This document shows positions 1-14,240 of a stretch of 64,000 nt of DNA, in pieces. Within the stretch, counting starts at the first letter, position 1. Each line of letters opens with the position of its first letter. The stretch comes from Megaleporinus macrocephalus (lineage: Eukaryota; Chordata; Actinopteri; Characiformes; Anostomidae). The notes under the pieces were generated by a model that saw only the letters and a list, made by a program, of their open reading frames with translations, was not told where the DNA came from and did no database searches. The DNA lies in the NCBI GenBank assembly GCA_021613375.1, contig CM038716.1, positions 15,275,024 through 15,339,023 on the forward strand, given 5' to 3'. The translations under genes and the position numbers were made by a program.

Positions 1-3000
1 GTTAACTAGCTAATTGTCATCTGTATTGCATAAATTTGTTGTTACTCAAGGGTTTTCTGAAATATTAAAAAGAATCTGATGCACAAACACCCCTAAACCC
101 CTCTCCCAAATACTGATCGTCCAGTCATAGTTTAGTAACTGTGACTAGATTCAGACCCCTCTGGCTTACTACGAATTCTGAACTGAGTAGTGAAGCGACA
201 ACATGGCCTGCTAAAAACGGATAGTCTATGTGTTTTATCTGTTCAGAGTGGAAACACAGAGGGCTGACAACACTGCAAATGAGCTAACTGACTAGATTCA
301 GCCATGGGCAAAAATAAACCCAAAGGTCCACAAGAGTTCTTGAACATTCCTGACAGCACAGGGTGTTACAATTAGCTGTAATTAGTCATTTCTTTATTTC
401 TTTATTTGTATTTGACATGCATACACTCTAGTCAAACCTGGTGCACTCAACAGCTTGTCAGATGTAGCAGCAATAACCAAGGGGGCTCAAGAGGTTATTG
501 AAGGGTTAATTGGTTGATTTGCTTAACTTGTTGCCCCAGACAGAAGGTTGTACAGGTTGAGCCTTTGTACCAGTATAACAGTTAGAATATCTCACAGCAC
601 TTTACTTTTGAAACTTTTTTTACATTAGATTTCCACATGCCTTTAACAGCATGTTCCCTGTCTATCGCTGATAAAGAACAGCTGAGTATAAATGACTGTA
701 CAGCAGAGATGCATGCTACACAATGGTCACATCATGTTTCCTCTGCATCACAAGCTCAAAGACAGTGGATGTGGATGACTAAAAGTGACCCAGATGTGAC
801 CCATTTTAACATCTGTGCAAGATTTCAGTGGTGATTAATCAGTGGTAATTCTAGAGTTTTAACGTTCTACAGAGTCTGTTCACATATGATTAGAATTATC
901 AAAAACTAAATCGCATGTTAGTTTTAATAACATTTTAAGTAAACAATAAACGCACATAGAAAGATTTATTTCAAAATATTTGTATTAGTCCATTCATTAT
1001 GAAATTCTAACACAATTCAAAGGGCAGTTAGCTAAAAAGCCAGTTAGACAGCTAAAATATACTATTAACTGACAAAAGGTCAAAGAATAGACTTTTGTTG
1101 AATTTGGCTCATTTACTTGGTTGTATATTGTAAATATCTACACATTTTAAATTTGATACCTAATACACACTTTATAAACGCTGGAAAAAGAGCAAAATGA
1201 GAGTGACAGTTCTATATAATAAAATATTGCACAATTAGCAGGTGGATATAAATGGTGCATTCCCCAACGTTTCAGTCTTTGCAAGGAAAGTGGCTCAGCT
1301 GTGGCTCATCACTTTCAACATCTTTTTTTGGCAAGTCCACTTCAGCAGGACAATCTCATACCACACTCTACTACAACAGAGTGGCTTCATAGGCACACAG
1401 TACATGTCTGCTGTTGAAAACGTGGGGTTCTTTATGAGGAGGAGCGTTAGACAATGACTGCTGAGCAGCTGAATGGCAAAAATTCCACATGCAAAACTGC
1501 AAATAGAATCCTCAGTGTCCAAATGATTAAGGAGTGTAATTCAAATGAAAAATGATGTAACACATTGATAAACATGCTTTTGTCCCAACTTTTTTTCCAA
1601 TTCTAAATTTGGTCAGTGAAAACCTTTGTCCGTTATATAAAGACTCACAAGAATGAACAAATAACAGAAAATTGTTTTTGCTGAATTTTACAAACTGTAA
1701 GTAACAATTCAGTTAACTTCTGACAGCTTGAAATCAAATGTATGTGTGTGATGCATAAGAGGATATTTGAAGATATGCTATGCGTCCTAACAGAAAGTGT
1801 GGGAAAGCAGGAAAGTTCCAAATAAATTCTTGATTTCCTTCACCAATTATGTTGAATTACGCTGATATGACTGCATTCTCAATGACTGGGTCACACACAG
1901 TGTTTAGCAATCATTATCTGGTTCATCAAGGACTACAGATATCAGGAGACTGTTACACTTCACAGGGTCCTAATGTGTGGGAAGGGTTTTGTTTATATGA
2001 GAAAATGCAAAAAAAACAGAAAAAAGAGTGTGAATAGTCAGCACTTACTTTATTTATATAAGTAGTATGTTTTAGAAACAAAATTATTTTTTTTAAATCC
2101 TAGAAGACGTGTATGTTGCTTGTATATGAAAATATATACAATATATATATTTCTACATCTTGAAATGTGTCTTATTACAAATTGTACAATTATTGTTGTT
2201 TGAAACCATTCAGCATTTCAGTTGCAAAGAGTGAGCCAGTGGTTTTGCAAAGCAGTTAAACTTGTTACATGTTTATTTTTTGCCTGAGGCCTTTCCTGTA
2301 GACAGTGTTAATTGCGAGAAAGTAATTCTGCGCATTTAAAAAGAACATATTCAATTGTTTTTGAAAACACTTGTATATGTGTTCAGTCAAATTTCTACTG
2401 TTAATTGTATGTTGTTATAGTTAGAATACTTTCCTGTTAAATGTCTTGGATGCTTGCCTATCTTTAAAGCTCTCCCAGTATAGGTGTATTTCCATATTAC
2501 TTTCAAACTATGAGGAAATAAAAGTTAAGAAGATATACCTGCAAAGGTTTTGCTATCATAAAACAGTTACCAAAGCATTAACTAAGGCTTTAGGCATATA
2601 TGCAACGCTCAGTTTCCTGTTAAAAGCATATACAAAAGCTCTTTTGGCCCACATGTGGTTTAAACACCCAAAAGATTTTGATGAGCCCTGACATAACAAC
2701 AAGGATATAAAGTGAATGAAGTCTAAAATTACTTCCAAGGTAGAACTGTGATGAATACAGTCACAAGTACTTACACACCAAACTAAAATTGCTCTTTAAC
2801 ATGTAAGTTTATTGCATACAGACCCTAGTGCTGGTATATCAAAAACATTTTGAAAAGCTGCGTGTCCCAAAACAATCAAGTCCCCCTAAATGTTTGATAG
2901 ACAATGTAGATAAAAACAATACAGAAACACTCAAATAAAGAAGTTGTAAAATAAATAAAAAAAGTAAACCAAAACATCAGATTAATGTGCTTATGACAAC

Positions 3001-3240
3001 ATACCAGACTGTAAGTTGCTTCATGAATGCATGAAACGGAATACTTGACAAGATCTGGATAAGAGATCTATCAGAACACTTTAAGCCAATATTAAACACT
3101 ACAAGGGGTTCTTTCTATATAAAACATGTTCCCCTACTATCAAAATTTCTTCAATAATAATGAGATATGAGATAAATAAACAAGCACTTCTAAGAGTTGT
3201 TTTTTAGCCAAGTTGCTTTCAGCCTGGACGAATTTACGAT
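1..3240. other. Intergenic, no gene seen
   Basis: No exon with splice sites and family resemblance was found. ORFs are short and lack coding character. Around 1240-1610 the tail (tttgtcccaactttttttcc near 1581) resembles the end of a dispersed fish repeat also seen near 63.9 kb, so part of this stretch is probably transposon-derived. 2800-3000 is A/T-rich with several AATAAA strings and could be an old 3' UTR, but nothing upstream supports a gene. Confidence 0.5.
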
Positions 3241-3244
3241 AAGT

Positions 3245-3480
3245 GTACACTCACTGGCCGCTCTGAACCCTTCTGTTGACACACAGTTTGTTAAATATCT
3301 TCCTGCATTTTGTGCATCAGTGGTCAGTTCAAAGAATTACTGTTGGTGGTGGTTTACTTTCAACCCAGCAGTGACAATGACACTGTTAAAAGCCCCAAAA
3401 CACTGCTGTGTCTGATCAATCTACCAGATATTTGATCAGCTGTGGTCATATGGCCAGAAACGGATGGTGTAATGGTGTGA
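3245..3480 (+). repeat. Dispersed repeat, family A, partial copy
   Basis: This copy starts with an actcactggccgct motif and contains a cagcagtgacaatgacac block and a ctgctgtgtctgatc block. The last two match the copy at 17.5-18.2 kb. I recognise the consensus from memory as a very common fish DNA-transposon-derived repeat, but I am not sure of its family name. The ORF crossing it is not a gene. Confidence 0.55.
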
Positions 3481-3481
3481 A

Positions 3482-3680
3482 GCAGTGGTCTCCAAATCTG
3501 AACCAAGAGAGCTCCTTTCCTGAAGAGTTCAATTCCAAGCTGAATCCATTAAGCTGCCCAACCCCTTAATTAGCTCTAATACATCTGATCCAGCCAATAA
3601 GGGACATGATAAGAGGTTTGTTAGAACAGGTGTGACAAATTGTGGTTGGAACTAGGCTCTGCAGGTGGACAATAAACTGT
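3482..3680 (+). repeat. Dispersed repeat, family B
   Basis: The series gcagtggtctccaaatctgaa, agttcaattccaagctgaat, taattagctctaatacatctgatccagc and ggttggaactaggctctgcagg follows the order of a common fish repeat built of 'gtctccaaccctggtcctgg ... aactctgcagg' words. A shorter diverged copy lies near 13.53-13.64 kb. Recognition is from memory. Confidence 0.5.
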
Positions 3681-6600
3681 GTATGGCTACAGCCTATAAT
3701 TATACACCTGTAAATTGCACTGATAAGGTAGCCAGACCTATAGATATTAACGTGTTTTGACAGTAATAAAACTTCCAAACTGTATAAATTCACTGATTCA
3801 CCCATCTAATACATTTCTAACATCAGCAATTATATTGTTTATATTGTGACTTTCTCTACTGTGATATACTACTCTGGAGATAAATTATTGTACATTTTAC
3901 TGTATTTGACAGAACAAGGTTCCAGCTTGGTGGTTACATCTTAAATCAAAATAAATGTTATACAAATGACGACTTTAGAAAACACTTCACTTACATCCTC
4001 ACAAAAAAGACACATCCTTCACCAAGTTTTGACTGATTTGTCTTTCAATACCTATCAACTATTCTTGAAAACACAATCATCACATTTATCTTCTGAGTGC
4101 AGTTAAAAAATCCAGCAGAGAGGTTTCCAAACCAGTGTTTGTAAATGTATTAGACTATTGCCTGTATCCCAGTTTTATATGACCATATACCCCCAAGAAC
4201 ACAACAAAAATCTATTTCACACAAGTAAATCATCATCAATGTGCAGTGTGCAAAATACTCATTGGAATTCAAGGAGTTCCATGTTGACCATGTATTTTAT
4301 TGTTGATTGGCTGCTAACTCACTTATCATGCCCCCAAACTGTTAGGTTTAATAATTGACAGTAAGATAGTGACATGTTTAATGGTCTTTAGTATGCCCTA
4401 TTCTACTGCCAATGGTTGTTTATGGAAATTGCATGGTTGTGTGTTTGATTTCACACATCTGTTAGCAAGATATGGCTAAAACACTTGAACCCAATCATTT
4501 CAGGATGTGTTCAAATTCTTTTGCATCACAAGTTGATACTGGATGTCAGCACTTTCGTACATTTTATAGAATTCTGTGTAATTCTATTTATGGGAAAAAT
4601 ACCTGTTTGTGATGAAATCAGTGTATTTATAGTACTTGAAGTTGTAAAATACACTCCTAAATATGTTTCTTTATATTTCTGAAGCCCACCTGAATCATGG
4701 AGGGATAGTCTTAAAAAATATTTGCTTTGTCTGAGCACTTTTATCACATAGTTACTGTAACAGTACAGTTGAAAGGAAATGTTTATCAAAATATGACAGC
4801 TAGATGGCTTATCAATGGCTTAGATTAGTTTCCTCTCACTTTAAACCGTTCTGTAGAAATTTCAAGAAACACTCCTTCTCATAAATTATGTTAGCATGAT
4901 GGGAGTTCCGTTCTGTGTACGCCAGCATTGTAAAACTGGATAACAGTGACAAAGGTAACAGGTTATGTGGCACAAAAGCAAAACTGAAAGCTTGACTGTA
5001 CTTGTTTGCACTCTTTTTCCTGTTGGCAGATTTCCTCTGGCAGTGCTCTGAGCTACTTATCAGGTAGTTTAACATTCAATGAACAGGTATATGCATTTTC
5101 AATGTACAAACTCATATACTCATCATTATTCATTCTTTTTGTTTCAGTGTGTAATAGTTATAAACAAAGAAATAACATTTTATTTATATTTAATAATCAC
5201 AGGAAGCACAATTATGTTTATTATGTTTCAATGTCATGAATTCACTTGTTAGAGGAGCTAAAGTGCTGGAACTGAAGATTATATTCACTTTACCGCGAAA
5301 GCACACACTTAAAAAAGTTCCTTGAGGAATTAACTTCCAAAAAGCTTTATATCCACTTTTATTTGATTTGTAAAGAGGGTATTAACAAGTGACTTTTTGT
5401 CATCTTCACATTCCACTACCATAACAAGCATTATAACATTAACATTATAACATTAACATGATATTACTTTTATTTACATTGGTGCTTATGTTAATTTCTA
5501 TGCAGAAGTGCATTTGATTTTTAAGATTTTTTTTTTAAATTAAAATGTCATATTCACCACACATTTTCAGCAATATTTCACTGCCACATAAAGGCAACAG
5601 GTGCCCCGCTTTACCTCAACTCACCTGATGATTATTTGTTCCAGAATAAACAACTACTGTTTCCTAATTGTACGCTTACCCAACCTGACAATCAGGTATT
5701 TGGAATTTTGTTTACCATAATCTCATGACAAGCAAACCTTGTTTGGTAACTGGAAGGAAAACCCAGAGAATTCCAGAATTTTCCCCCAATCCTCCACCCT
5801 ACCATTATCAGATTGAGTTGCATTGCTGATAACCGTCGCGTCATAGTTGAAACCCAACAGGATGTTGGGTAGTGTTTTTAAATCTGAGAAAGACTCTTGT
5901 AATGGTTTACAATAAATCATGGCCTTAGCTCTTACGTTTGCCAGTTTGTGTATGGCAGGAACTAGTTTTAAAGGAATTGGAAATTCCCTCTACGCCCGAT
6001 AGTAAGGAATTTTAGATGGATTGATGCAGACATTAAAGGAACTCAGTACACAATGGACTTTTTCAATGGAAACTACTTTGTCTCTACTGAAAAATGACTA
6101 ATGTTAAAACGGAATCAGATTCAGATCTATAGAAAGAAAGAAAGTCTGAAGTGGGTGGTATGATTGCAGCATAAACGTTTACCTGATAATAAGATTTATG
6201 ACATGATAAACTCACAACAGAGTTCATGTATATGTTTCTGTACTAGAAATGAAAGGTTTATGCTTAAGCAGGTTAACTTCCTAGTAACGATATTATCTCT
6301 GTTTGTGGTTATTCATGCATTCTGCACTGTCTTCTGTATTGGTGTGTAGATTTGTGAAATAATATTACCTGCTGCTGTTTTTCTTGGCATGAACCAAGTT
6401 AGGGGCTGGAAACACCTGTCATACACAAAAACATCATTTCCAGTAAATGGCCCAGCAAGAAGAAAATCTGGTAAGAAGAGTATTAAAATGGGTATAGGTG
6501 TCGTTAAACAGTTTTTCAGTGCATTTGATAGCCTCAATCAGTGTTACTCAAACTGTGATTTTAGTGAGAATGGAGGTCAGAGGAAAAGGCCCTTGCACGC

Positions 6601-6840
6601 TATCTTGTTTCCTTTCATTATCCTCCCTTCTGCTTATATAAAAACAAACCTAAGAAGTGACAAAGTACTGGTCAAAACTGCTACACACTAATGAAACACT
6701 GGTAACACACAGAGTTTTGATACTGAAGCATTTTTGTCTCCTTTGTCTCATTTTGTCTCATTGTTCACTCTTTGAAAAAATAGGATACTTCTGCGATTGA
6801 CCTCAGAGCAGTTACTGACGGACTATAGATGAGAGAAGAA
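3681..6840. other. Intergenic, no gene seen
   Basis: A/T-rich sequence without a credible exon. There is a short direct repeat of a cattataacattaa unit at about 5428-5458. Short ORFs such as 6389-6691 have no splice context or recognisable domain and appear to be chance ORFs. Confidence 0.5.
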
Positions 6841-6869
6841 AGAAATTTATGGTCCAGACCCTTGCCTTA

Positions 6870-7090
6870 GCCTACTTCTATGTGACCACAGGCAGCGTAG
6901 GCCTTCGCCCCTCCACCACAGAAGCCTCATATGGTGACGTGGAGCGGCAAGACCCGTGTTTCAGCAATTTGTGCAATTAGGGCCCCCGGGAGGTGCTGTC
7001 AACTGCCGGTCCAGAGCTAGTCCTTGTCGGCTTGCTCCGCACTAATGAGACGTCCGTCCTCCATTCAGACACTCTGTAATTAAGAGCTGG
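6870..7090. other. GC-richer non-coding island
   Basis: This block is clearly richer in G+C than its flanks, has CpGs, and carries several TAAT-core strings (caatta near 6975, actaatgag near 7041, gtaattaag near 7077). No long ORF or clear splice site frames it. It could be a conserved regulatory element, a non-coding exon or part of an old repeat. Sequence alone cannot separate these. Confidence 0.3.
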
Positions 7091-7739
7091 TTGTTTTCCA
7101 AGAAACTTTCTCCTCCCCTCCATCTGTCAGCAAGGTATCAAGCTGGGAACATTGTTCTGTTCACCCTTTCTCCCATTGTACTGGCTCAGTGGCTCAGTTT
7201 GACTTGTTTTTTTCTTTCCTCCAGCAGCTCCACCACACAACGACAGACCTCGGTAAAGCTTACCAACCTTTGGATATTACATTTTCTGTCACTTTAGATT
7301 ATTACGTAACCATTGCATTTTTAGTGACAATTTTCTGTTTTCTGGTTTTAGTAAACATTGCAGGAACCTTCTTTAGGGTTGGGGCAGCTGTGCATGCGGT
7401 ACTCTTTCAAGATCACCTCCCACCTGACCCAATACACCACAGTACAGTCAGAGACTACCTCTCACTTATTTGATTCCAAAAAGTAATTAAGTACAAGTTA
7501 TATACAAGTTATATTTCTAGGACATTTATGAAGAGATTATATTTTCATAAAGGAGAACAGATAAAAGAAAAACAGGTGGAAAAACTGTTAAAATGATTAA
7601 AAGAGAGAGAAAATGCCTACAGATCAAAAACTGTAACCATCAGATCGACAGTACTTAGAGGTTTCATGTTTGAATCCACAGATATTTCCATCCTTCCACT
7701 GTCAAAGGACAAGTCAATGCAATGAGTTGCATAGCTGTT

Positions 7740-7920
7740 GAGTATACCTTGCTGTGATGAAGTAAACTAAATTAAGATGTAAAGATTTGCAAATGAAAAC
7801 AAAGAAGCTTCTGATGTTCTCAGAATAATGGACTGACCACTCCATAGTCCAGACTTTAACATCACTGAATGTGTTTAGGATTGTTTGGATGGTGAGAAAC
7901 AAAAATGAACCCAACTGTTA
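7740..7920 (+). mobile_element. Tc1/mariner transposase remnant, C-terminal part
   Basis: Reading from about 7828 in one frame gives M-D-stop-P-L-H-S-P-D-F-N-I-T-E-C-V. This corresponds to the Tc1-family block 'DWPPQSPDFNxIExxW' that precedes and includes the catalytic glutamate. Several in-frame stops interrupt it, so it is dead. Terminal repeats were not located and the ends are approximate. Confidence 0.6.
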
Positions 7921-8010
7921 ATACTGGAGTTTGGAAATGTGGAGATAATGTGAAAAATATCATAGTAGCAAACTGATATCAAATATCACTTGCTGAGTTT
8001 TTTTTGAATA

Positions 8011-11000
8011 TGTTCTTTGTTTATTTGCTGGTGATTAATAAATGTATTAGTTGTACCAAATTCCGAATGGAAAGTAAATAAATAAAGGGTGGAGTCAGAT
8101 TTTTTATAGTACTGTACGCCTCACTTCTGGTCTGTTTGAAGTTTATGAGCAAATAGCCCCACAGTTGGGGATAACTTGCTTCCTTCTCTGTTTAGATTCA
8201 TCAGTGGTGAAAGAGCTCCAGGTCTCAGATCTTCTAGATCTTTGTGACTGTAAATTCCCCTAACATGCAGTGGCATTTAGTGACAAACACCTTGTCAAAA
8301 AAGGAAAAAAAAGTACCACAATGTCTTGGAGGCTTTCATAGTTATCGTAGTTGTGGCAGACCTTTGGAATATCCCAAGAAAACAAAAGTTTAAAAAAGTG
8401 CAAAACCTCCACTGCTTCAAATGCACTTTAAGTCTACGATAATTCAGCTATAAGAATCTTTCGTATTTCTTTGCCCTCGATTTCTACCCTCATGACTGAC
8501 ATTTCAAGCAGCAGTTAGCGACAGTAGAGATTATTTGCCCCATGGCACTCTGGATAACTAAGCTGTTACTTACGGCTCAAGGGGCACAAGTGGATACAAG
8601 GCAGACAAGTACTTCATAACATGAGAAAAAAAATAATGTGTTGTGGTTATGGTTTCATCAGCCACATATCGTGGTTTGTGGTTTTGGCACATGGTAAGTA
8701 GTCGCGCTGGTTGTACATGCTGTTTTGGGTCTGGATCACTCAGCGGGCACAGGTTGGGTGGTCGGTAGGCACCTCAGCAAGCTGACGTTTAGACAGACAT
8801 GCAAATCATGCCATGTCGCATGTACTTTTTGCACCCTCCCTTTAATGCTAGCTTCATATAGACCAAGCATGGGACAAAAACACCACTGAGAGCATTACTC
8901 GCCACAAAAAAACCAAAAAAAAAAAACCAAAATAAAGTAGCTCTCTTACATATGTAGTGCGTATTGGGCATTTCTTATTTAATAGCTTAAAAGGCCCACA
9001 TCCACAATTTTATGAACTAATTCATTTGTAGACCAGCCTTTTCTCTTTAGCCTTTACAAACTGTTTTTTCAGTGTGCCCCTGTTCTGATAGCTGGTGCCA
9101 CATTTAAAAAGCAGTCCAGATTGGAACACTCTTTACTATGTGAGCAAGAATGTACGTAAATAAATTGCTGAAGAAGTGAATAAAAACAAAATTCATACTG
9201 CTCCATTCACACTATAGAGTACACACTATAGAAAGGGCAACTGGGATTTTTTAATTATGCCAAAAAAGGACAAAAGTAGGAATATGAACTTTATACATAC
9301 TACATTACTTAATACATCAAACACTTAACACATCAAATACAATCATTTAGTTATTATGCTTAGACTCACTATCCAGTATCTGCCCTGAATTATTTAACAA
9401 CCGCAGAGAAATTTATATGTGAAATATGTGATTATCATAATTAAGAAGGGAATCCCCAACAGCTCCTTAAAACTGAAGGCGTTACAGCAAAGTCTTTGAT
9501 ATAATATGTTCACTGGTCAACATCACAATGCACCATTGTGCAGTCAAACTGATTCTCTGGTAAACAGATGTGGTGACTAAAAGAGTCAGTTACACCAAAC
9601 ACGCATCCGGTCTCTTTCCTAAACATTCCACAGGAAGCTTTGAAACAGCATAACATCACCACATAGGGTAAATAGTGTGTGTCCTGCTCACCTTTAATTT
9701 CTTGGCCCATCACTTCAGGCCTGGTCCTTCCTGTACTCTTCTGGGATGAACCTTCCTTACATATTCTTATTGAAAAATCTGATACAAAGGAAGTTAGATA
9801 GAGACACAAATGGTAGTTTTGCATGTGACGGTTTCTTGTGCATAATGTGTAAATGTTGGCCGACTGATGTTGGTCTTTCTTCACTGCAAATTCCCCTAAC
9901 AAACATTCACATTTGCCATTACTACTTTATTTTAAAAGCTTTAACACATTGCTATTTTAGTTGGGCAATGCCATGGAATATCCCCAAAAAACAGTAAGCC
10001 TCTGAGGCCTGTGAGCAAAAGGTCTAAAGGGAGAATCACTAGGGACGTGTTTATCTGGACGGGAAAGGGTCAGAGTGCAGGTTTGCAGGAAGTCTCTGAG
10101 CTTTCCTGTTGGGCCAAAAGAGTCAAACGTATTTCCACTTTCGCTGTCCTGGGTTTTGCAGCGGGCACAAACTATGACGACAGTGAGTTTGATAATTAAC
10201 AAAAATAGGCTAGAATACAAGCGAGTGACACTTTAACAGGCAGCGTTGGAATTTTCTTGATTTTTTTTCCACCCACAAATGATTTGTCATGTTCACACCT
10301 TATGACGTAACTCCTAGACAGACAAATGCCACTGTTTATTTACAGGTGGCAGCTATGGAATGCTAATTGTTCATCATTTGCTTTCATTTTTGACTGGTGT
10401 TTTTTCTAAAGGCCACTAATTACAGGAATCACTACTGTGAACAGGAGAGTTGAATAGGTAGCCTACTGGAGATTTTTTCCCTTCTTTACAAACATGACTG
10501 TACTATGAAGTACAAACTGTAACCTTTTTTGCTAACCTTATTCTTCATAGTTTGTAAGGCAGAGGTCTACTTATGCCTGCCAACAACCACATGTTTTATT
10601 ATGAAGCTTCAAATTGAAAGACGACGAGTGCACAACATGCATGACTGCTTTTCTTCCCGGATAGTCAGTGTAAAGTACACAATTATAACACAGACAAAAA
10701 CGCTAAGGAGTGGCTCATCCAGTTTTTTAGACTTTTTTCATTTAAGACAAACTAACAAATGCAACAGTCAACTTAATGTCTCATTAGGTAAGGTTCACAG
10801 TTCATGGCAGAGTATATGAATGTTGCCTCTGGATTCTGTTGGTCTTAGTTACATATTACAAATTAAATATTTGCTATCCTCTCATGGTTGAGGTCAGTGC
10901 TTAATGTGGTGACTGTTACAGTACACATAACCAAATTATTTGCAATGTAAGACATTTGCGAGCAGCTACAACAAAATATCTAATAGGCCAATCTCGAAAC

Positions 11001-13320
11001 AAGAACATAAGCGACTTCTATTCTTTTTGGGACACTGACTTTTAAGTTTTCAAAGAAATGCCAAAGATATTTTTCCACACCTCCAAAATTCAGTCCAAGA
11101 CATAGACGTTGAGGTCTAGACAGACAGTGAACAGTCTATTGTTCTAACATAAGCATCTTTGTTAGGTTTGCGAATGTTCTTTTTTTCGGTTTCTTTTTCT
11201 CAGCAACAGCTTCTCCACAGTTACACAATGTTTCAGCACTGGGTTGTCTTCTCGCACTGAAAGGATGGAAGGAAACACATGAGGATTTTTCCTAGATCTA
11301 AAGCAAGAATGGTCAGTGTTCTCACACATGAACACTTTAGGTTATCTGATGGTGAGAGTTTCAGTGGTCTACCAGGTTTTGTGTTGTTGCATAAAACTGC
11401 CAGTATATGTCTTCAAAAATTATTTGAAGCCGTTATTTCAGTAATGTTAATGAACTGAGCAGCATTATTCACTCTATAGACTCCATCCTAATGTGTCCCA
11501 TTCGGTACAAAATTATTTATTTATTTATTTATTTTTTACCAACCAGTGGATTAAGACCAAAACAGGGCAGCTTTAAACAAAAGCTTTATTATCCCCAAAG
11601 CAAAAGTAAATGCTTTATGGGCTAATATGCTCAATCTTACCATGAATATGTGTTGTGCCCCATCAAAGTTAACTGTTGCTTCATTAATAAGCATTTGGTC
11701 CCTGATTTCAAACTGAAATATGATCTCCAGCTCTGAGTTTCATTTGTCTACTTAGACTACTTGGACAGTGCTGATTGCTACAGGATAGGATTTCAGATTG
11801 TACAATGAAATAGCTTGAGGTGAAACAGAAACTCCAACGTGTATATATGAGCTTGGAGAAACAGAAACAAAACAGGATTGCCTGTCATATCTTCAAAATC
11901 TATATGGCTGCCAAGTACAGTGGTGTAATCTCCAGCCATGACTGTTTCCCCTCTGGTATGGGCGCAAACGGGAACACAGCATCTGCTTAAAAAATTAGGT
12001 TTACATGATTTTCCCTTCAGCCCAATCAACCAAGACATGTTTGGCATGCAGATGAGTGTGTGATGAGTGGACATATAATTTGAACAATATTAACAGGTAA
12101 ATATAAGTTTACATTAGCCTAGTGCAAAAGTAGAGAAGCTAATTTTGGACAGCGAACACAACTTGGGAAACTGTGTAATTATTTAATGTAATGGTGTCAT
12201 TACATTTTTGATAGCACTGATAACTGCATGAGCTAAAACATAAAATTTTGCACATAAAAAAAGTTTTTTTTTTCTAGCCTAGCCATCATTTCAAGCCTTT
12301 CTATCTGACTTGGCATCATCCGATACACTCATACTCTTACAACACTCATATCCTCACTGCCACCATCAAACAACTCAATGATGATATAAGTCATGTAGAT
12401 ATCAAATATTTGTCAAGCATAAGGGAGAAACAACACGTCACAAGCCTAAAACCCAAAAGGACAAAATGAAAGACTTTAAATAACTCTTTATTAGGCCTCT
12501 CATATTGACACTGGCACAACTGTACAATCATGATTCACAAAATATCCCATTTCAAAATACCTCAGCAGTCAGCTTATTCACATCAACACTACAAAGAGAG
12601 CACCAGCGTCTGTTTAATGTTGGATGCTATTGAGTGGAGCGATATTTCTAGACAGCATCAACTTGTTTGAGACAATAAAGAGTACAAAAGCAAACTGCAC
12701 TGTCATTGAGTTACACAATGAAAGTAAGCAAAAAGTTGTGATTCCTAATTAATGAGCTGCATTTTGTGAAAGGTCATTCTGTAGTACTTTGAGATGTTAC
12801 TGGGTCATATAAACAACCGACAGTTTCAAACAGCTCATATAAACTAAACCTGTCCAGCATTATAGGACCCTACATTCAATTTTTCAAAAGGTTGCTTTAC
12901 CGGAAAAGACCTCCTGAAATAAATAAGAGATTTGGAACCACAGCTGTTTGAACCACATGTGTTTGATTAAACAAATCAAGAGGAAACTCAGCCCAGAATC
13001 TACTACGATAAGCCATTCGTAATGGTTGCTCATCATTCATGCTTTATAATGACCAACACATCCTGCTGTTTATAGAGGTTTTGTAAAAAAAACTCATCCC
13101 AGACAGAATGATTCATGACTCTACATAGATTCAACATGAATTACAACCTTTAATGTTATAAGTAGGTAAAAAATTTACTGCCATCACATATAATACAGAT
13201 AAGATGGAAGGGCTGGTATAAAATAAGATACAATACAAAAAAGAGCATGTTTTTTTTTTAAACCTATAACTAAAAACAAAACATGACTTTGATATTTTGA
13301 TATTGAGAAAGAGGATTTAC
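8011..13320. other. Intergenic, no gene seen
   Basis: No recognisable gene. The longest ORF (9510-9902, minus, 130 codons) is cysteine-rich but lacks splice partners or a family I know. A TTTA tract lies near 11514-11532, with A-runs near 8910-8930. Near 12480-12500 'ctctttattagg' could be a minus-strand poly(A) signal, but no coding exon was found to go with it. Confidence 0.45.
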
Positions 13321-13328
13321 ATAGATAT

Positions 13329-13350
13329 GTGCGTGTGTGTGTGTGTGTAT
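13329..13350. repeat. (GT)n microsatellite
   Basis: An uninterrupted run of about nine GT units just downstream of an AT-rich stretch. Confidence 0.85.
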
Positions 13351-13519
13351 GTAAAATAACATGATTAGGGTGAGTTGGGGGGGTGCACCGTAGCGACTGT
13401 TCATGTCAAATAGGCCCCACAAATGCACAGCAAGGGTTGCAGTCGGGTCATATTCGTGTACGTCTCCACAGAACTTAAGTACAACGGCGCCATCTAGTGT
13501 TAACATGATCTATAATGAT

Positions 13520-13640
13520 CAATATAGATTCATCTGGCGCAGTGTTTCCTGCAGCTAAAAACCTGATCCAACTAATCAGTTCATTAAGAGCCAGGGCAAT
13601 GGGGCTCCAGAGCCCGTGTTAAAAACACTGATTAAAGAGG
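13520..13640. repeat. Dispersed repeat, family B, short diverged copy
   Basis: The words 'gcagtgtttcctgcagc', 'cctgatccaactaatcag' and 'ggggctccagagcccgtgtt' correspond to parts of the repeat at 3482-3680 and to its remembered consensus. Strongly diverged. Confidence 0.35.
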
Positions 13641-14039
13641 ACACAGTAACTGTATACAGCTATTTGTCAGGAGCAGAAATAATTCTTACTGATGGCTACT
13701 AAACTTTGGAAAACACTGCCTTTCACGGGTCATTTTTCCTCATATGCACTTTGTTCCTTGTATAAACAGCTTGGTAAATACTTCAGGGTCGAGCATATGT
13801 TGCAGGGCAGCAGGGGCCCTGGGGTAAAAACTGCCAGCCTCAATCATCTTTCGGCCAATGAGCCGCAAAATATTTAATGTGACATAGAATAGGGCTTACA
13901 GGGCTTTGTTCAGTCTGTTCTCTTTCCCTCTTCAGTAGAGCCCTCTGGACGGCTGTAGTGACTGTGTTAGTGTCCAGCTTTTACTAATAACTGGTCACGT
14001 TGTACCGCGTTATTGTTTTCCAACCGCTATTCAGCTAAA

Positions 14040-14240
14040 TCTTGCTTCACGCGCTGGTATTGGCTGGTAGTTTACGCACAAACACTATTAACCAACCATA
14101 GCGCAGGAGGCTGGATCTGTCCAGCCAATCGCGGAACAGGGAGGCGGGGCGTTTCGGAAAAGGGGTGGGAAAAACAATAACGGTTGTGTTTTTGGTACGT
14201 CGATGCGGATTGGCCAGAGCTCATGCCCATCGTGAAGCTA
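14040..14240 (+). promoter_or_regulatory. Putative chp2 promoter: CCAAT and GC boxes
   Basis: Upstream of the chp2 start, CpG density rises and three CCAAT boxes appear: inverted ATTGG at 14059-14063, direct CCAAT at 14125-14129 and inverted ATTGG at 14209-14213. A GC box (gaggcggggc) sits at 14141-14150. This is the usual make-up of a TATA-less vertebrate promoter bound by NF-Y and Sp-family factors. The start site is inferred to lie between about 14220 and 14350. Confidence 0.6.

Noticed and set aside
9510..9902. 130-codon minus-strand ORF, cysteine-rich
   Set aside because: No signal peptide, spaced Cys motif, splice partner or recognisable family. Codon use does not stand out. A chance ORF is the simplest reading.
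10160..10180. 21-nt exon-like segment between TTTTGCAG and GTGAGT
   Set aside because: Splice-like edges occur by chance. No neighbouring exon or coding similarity was found.
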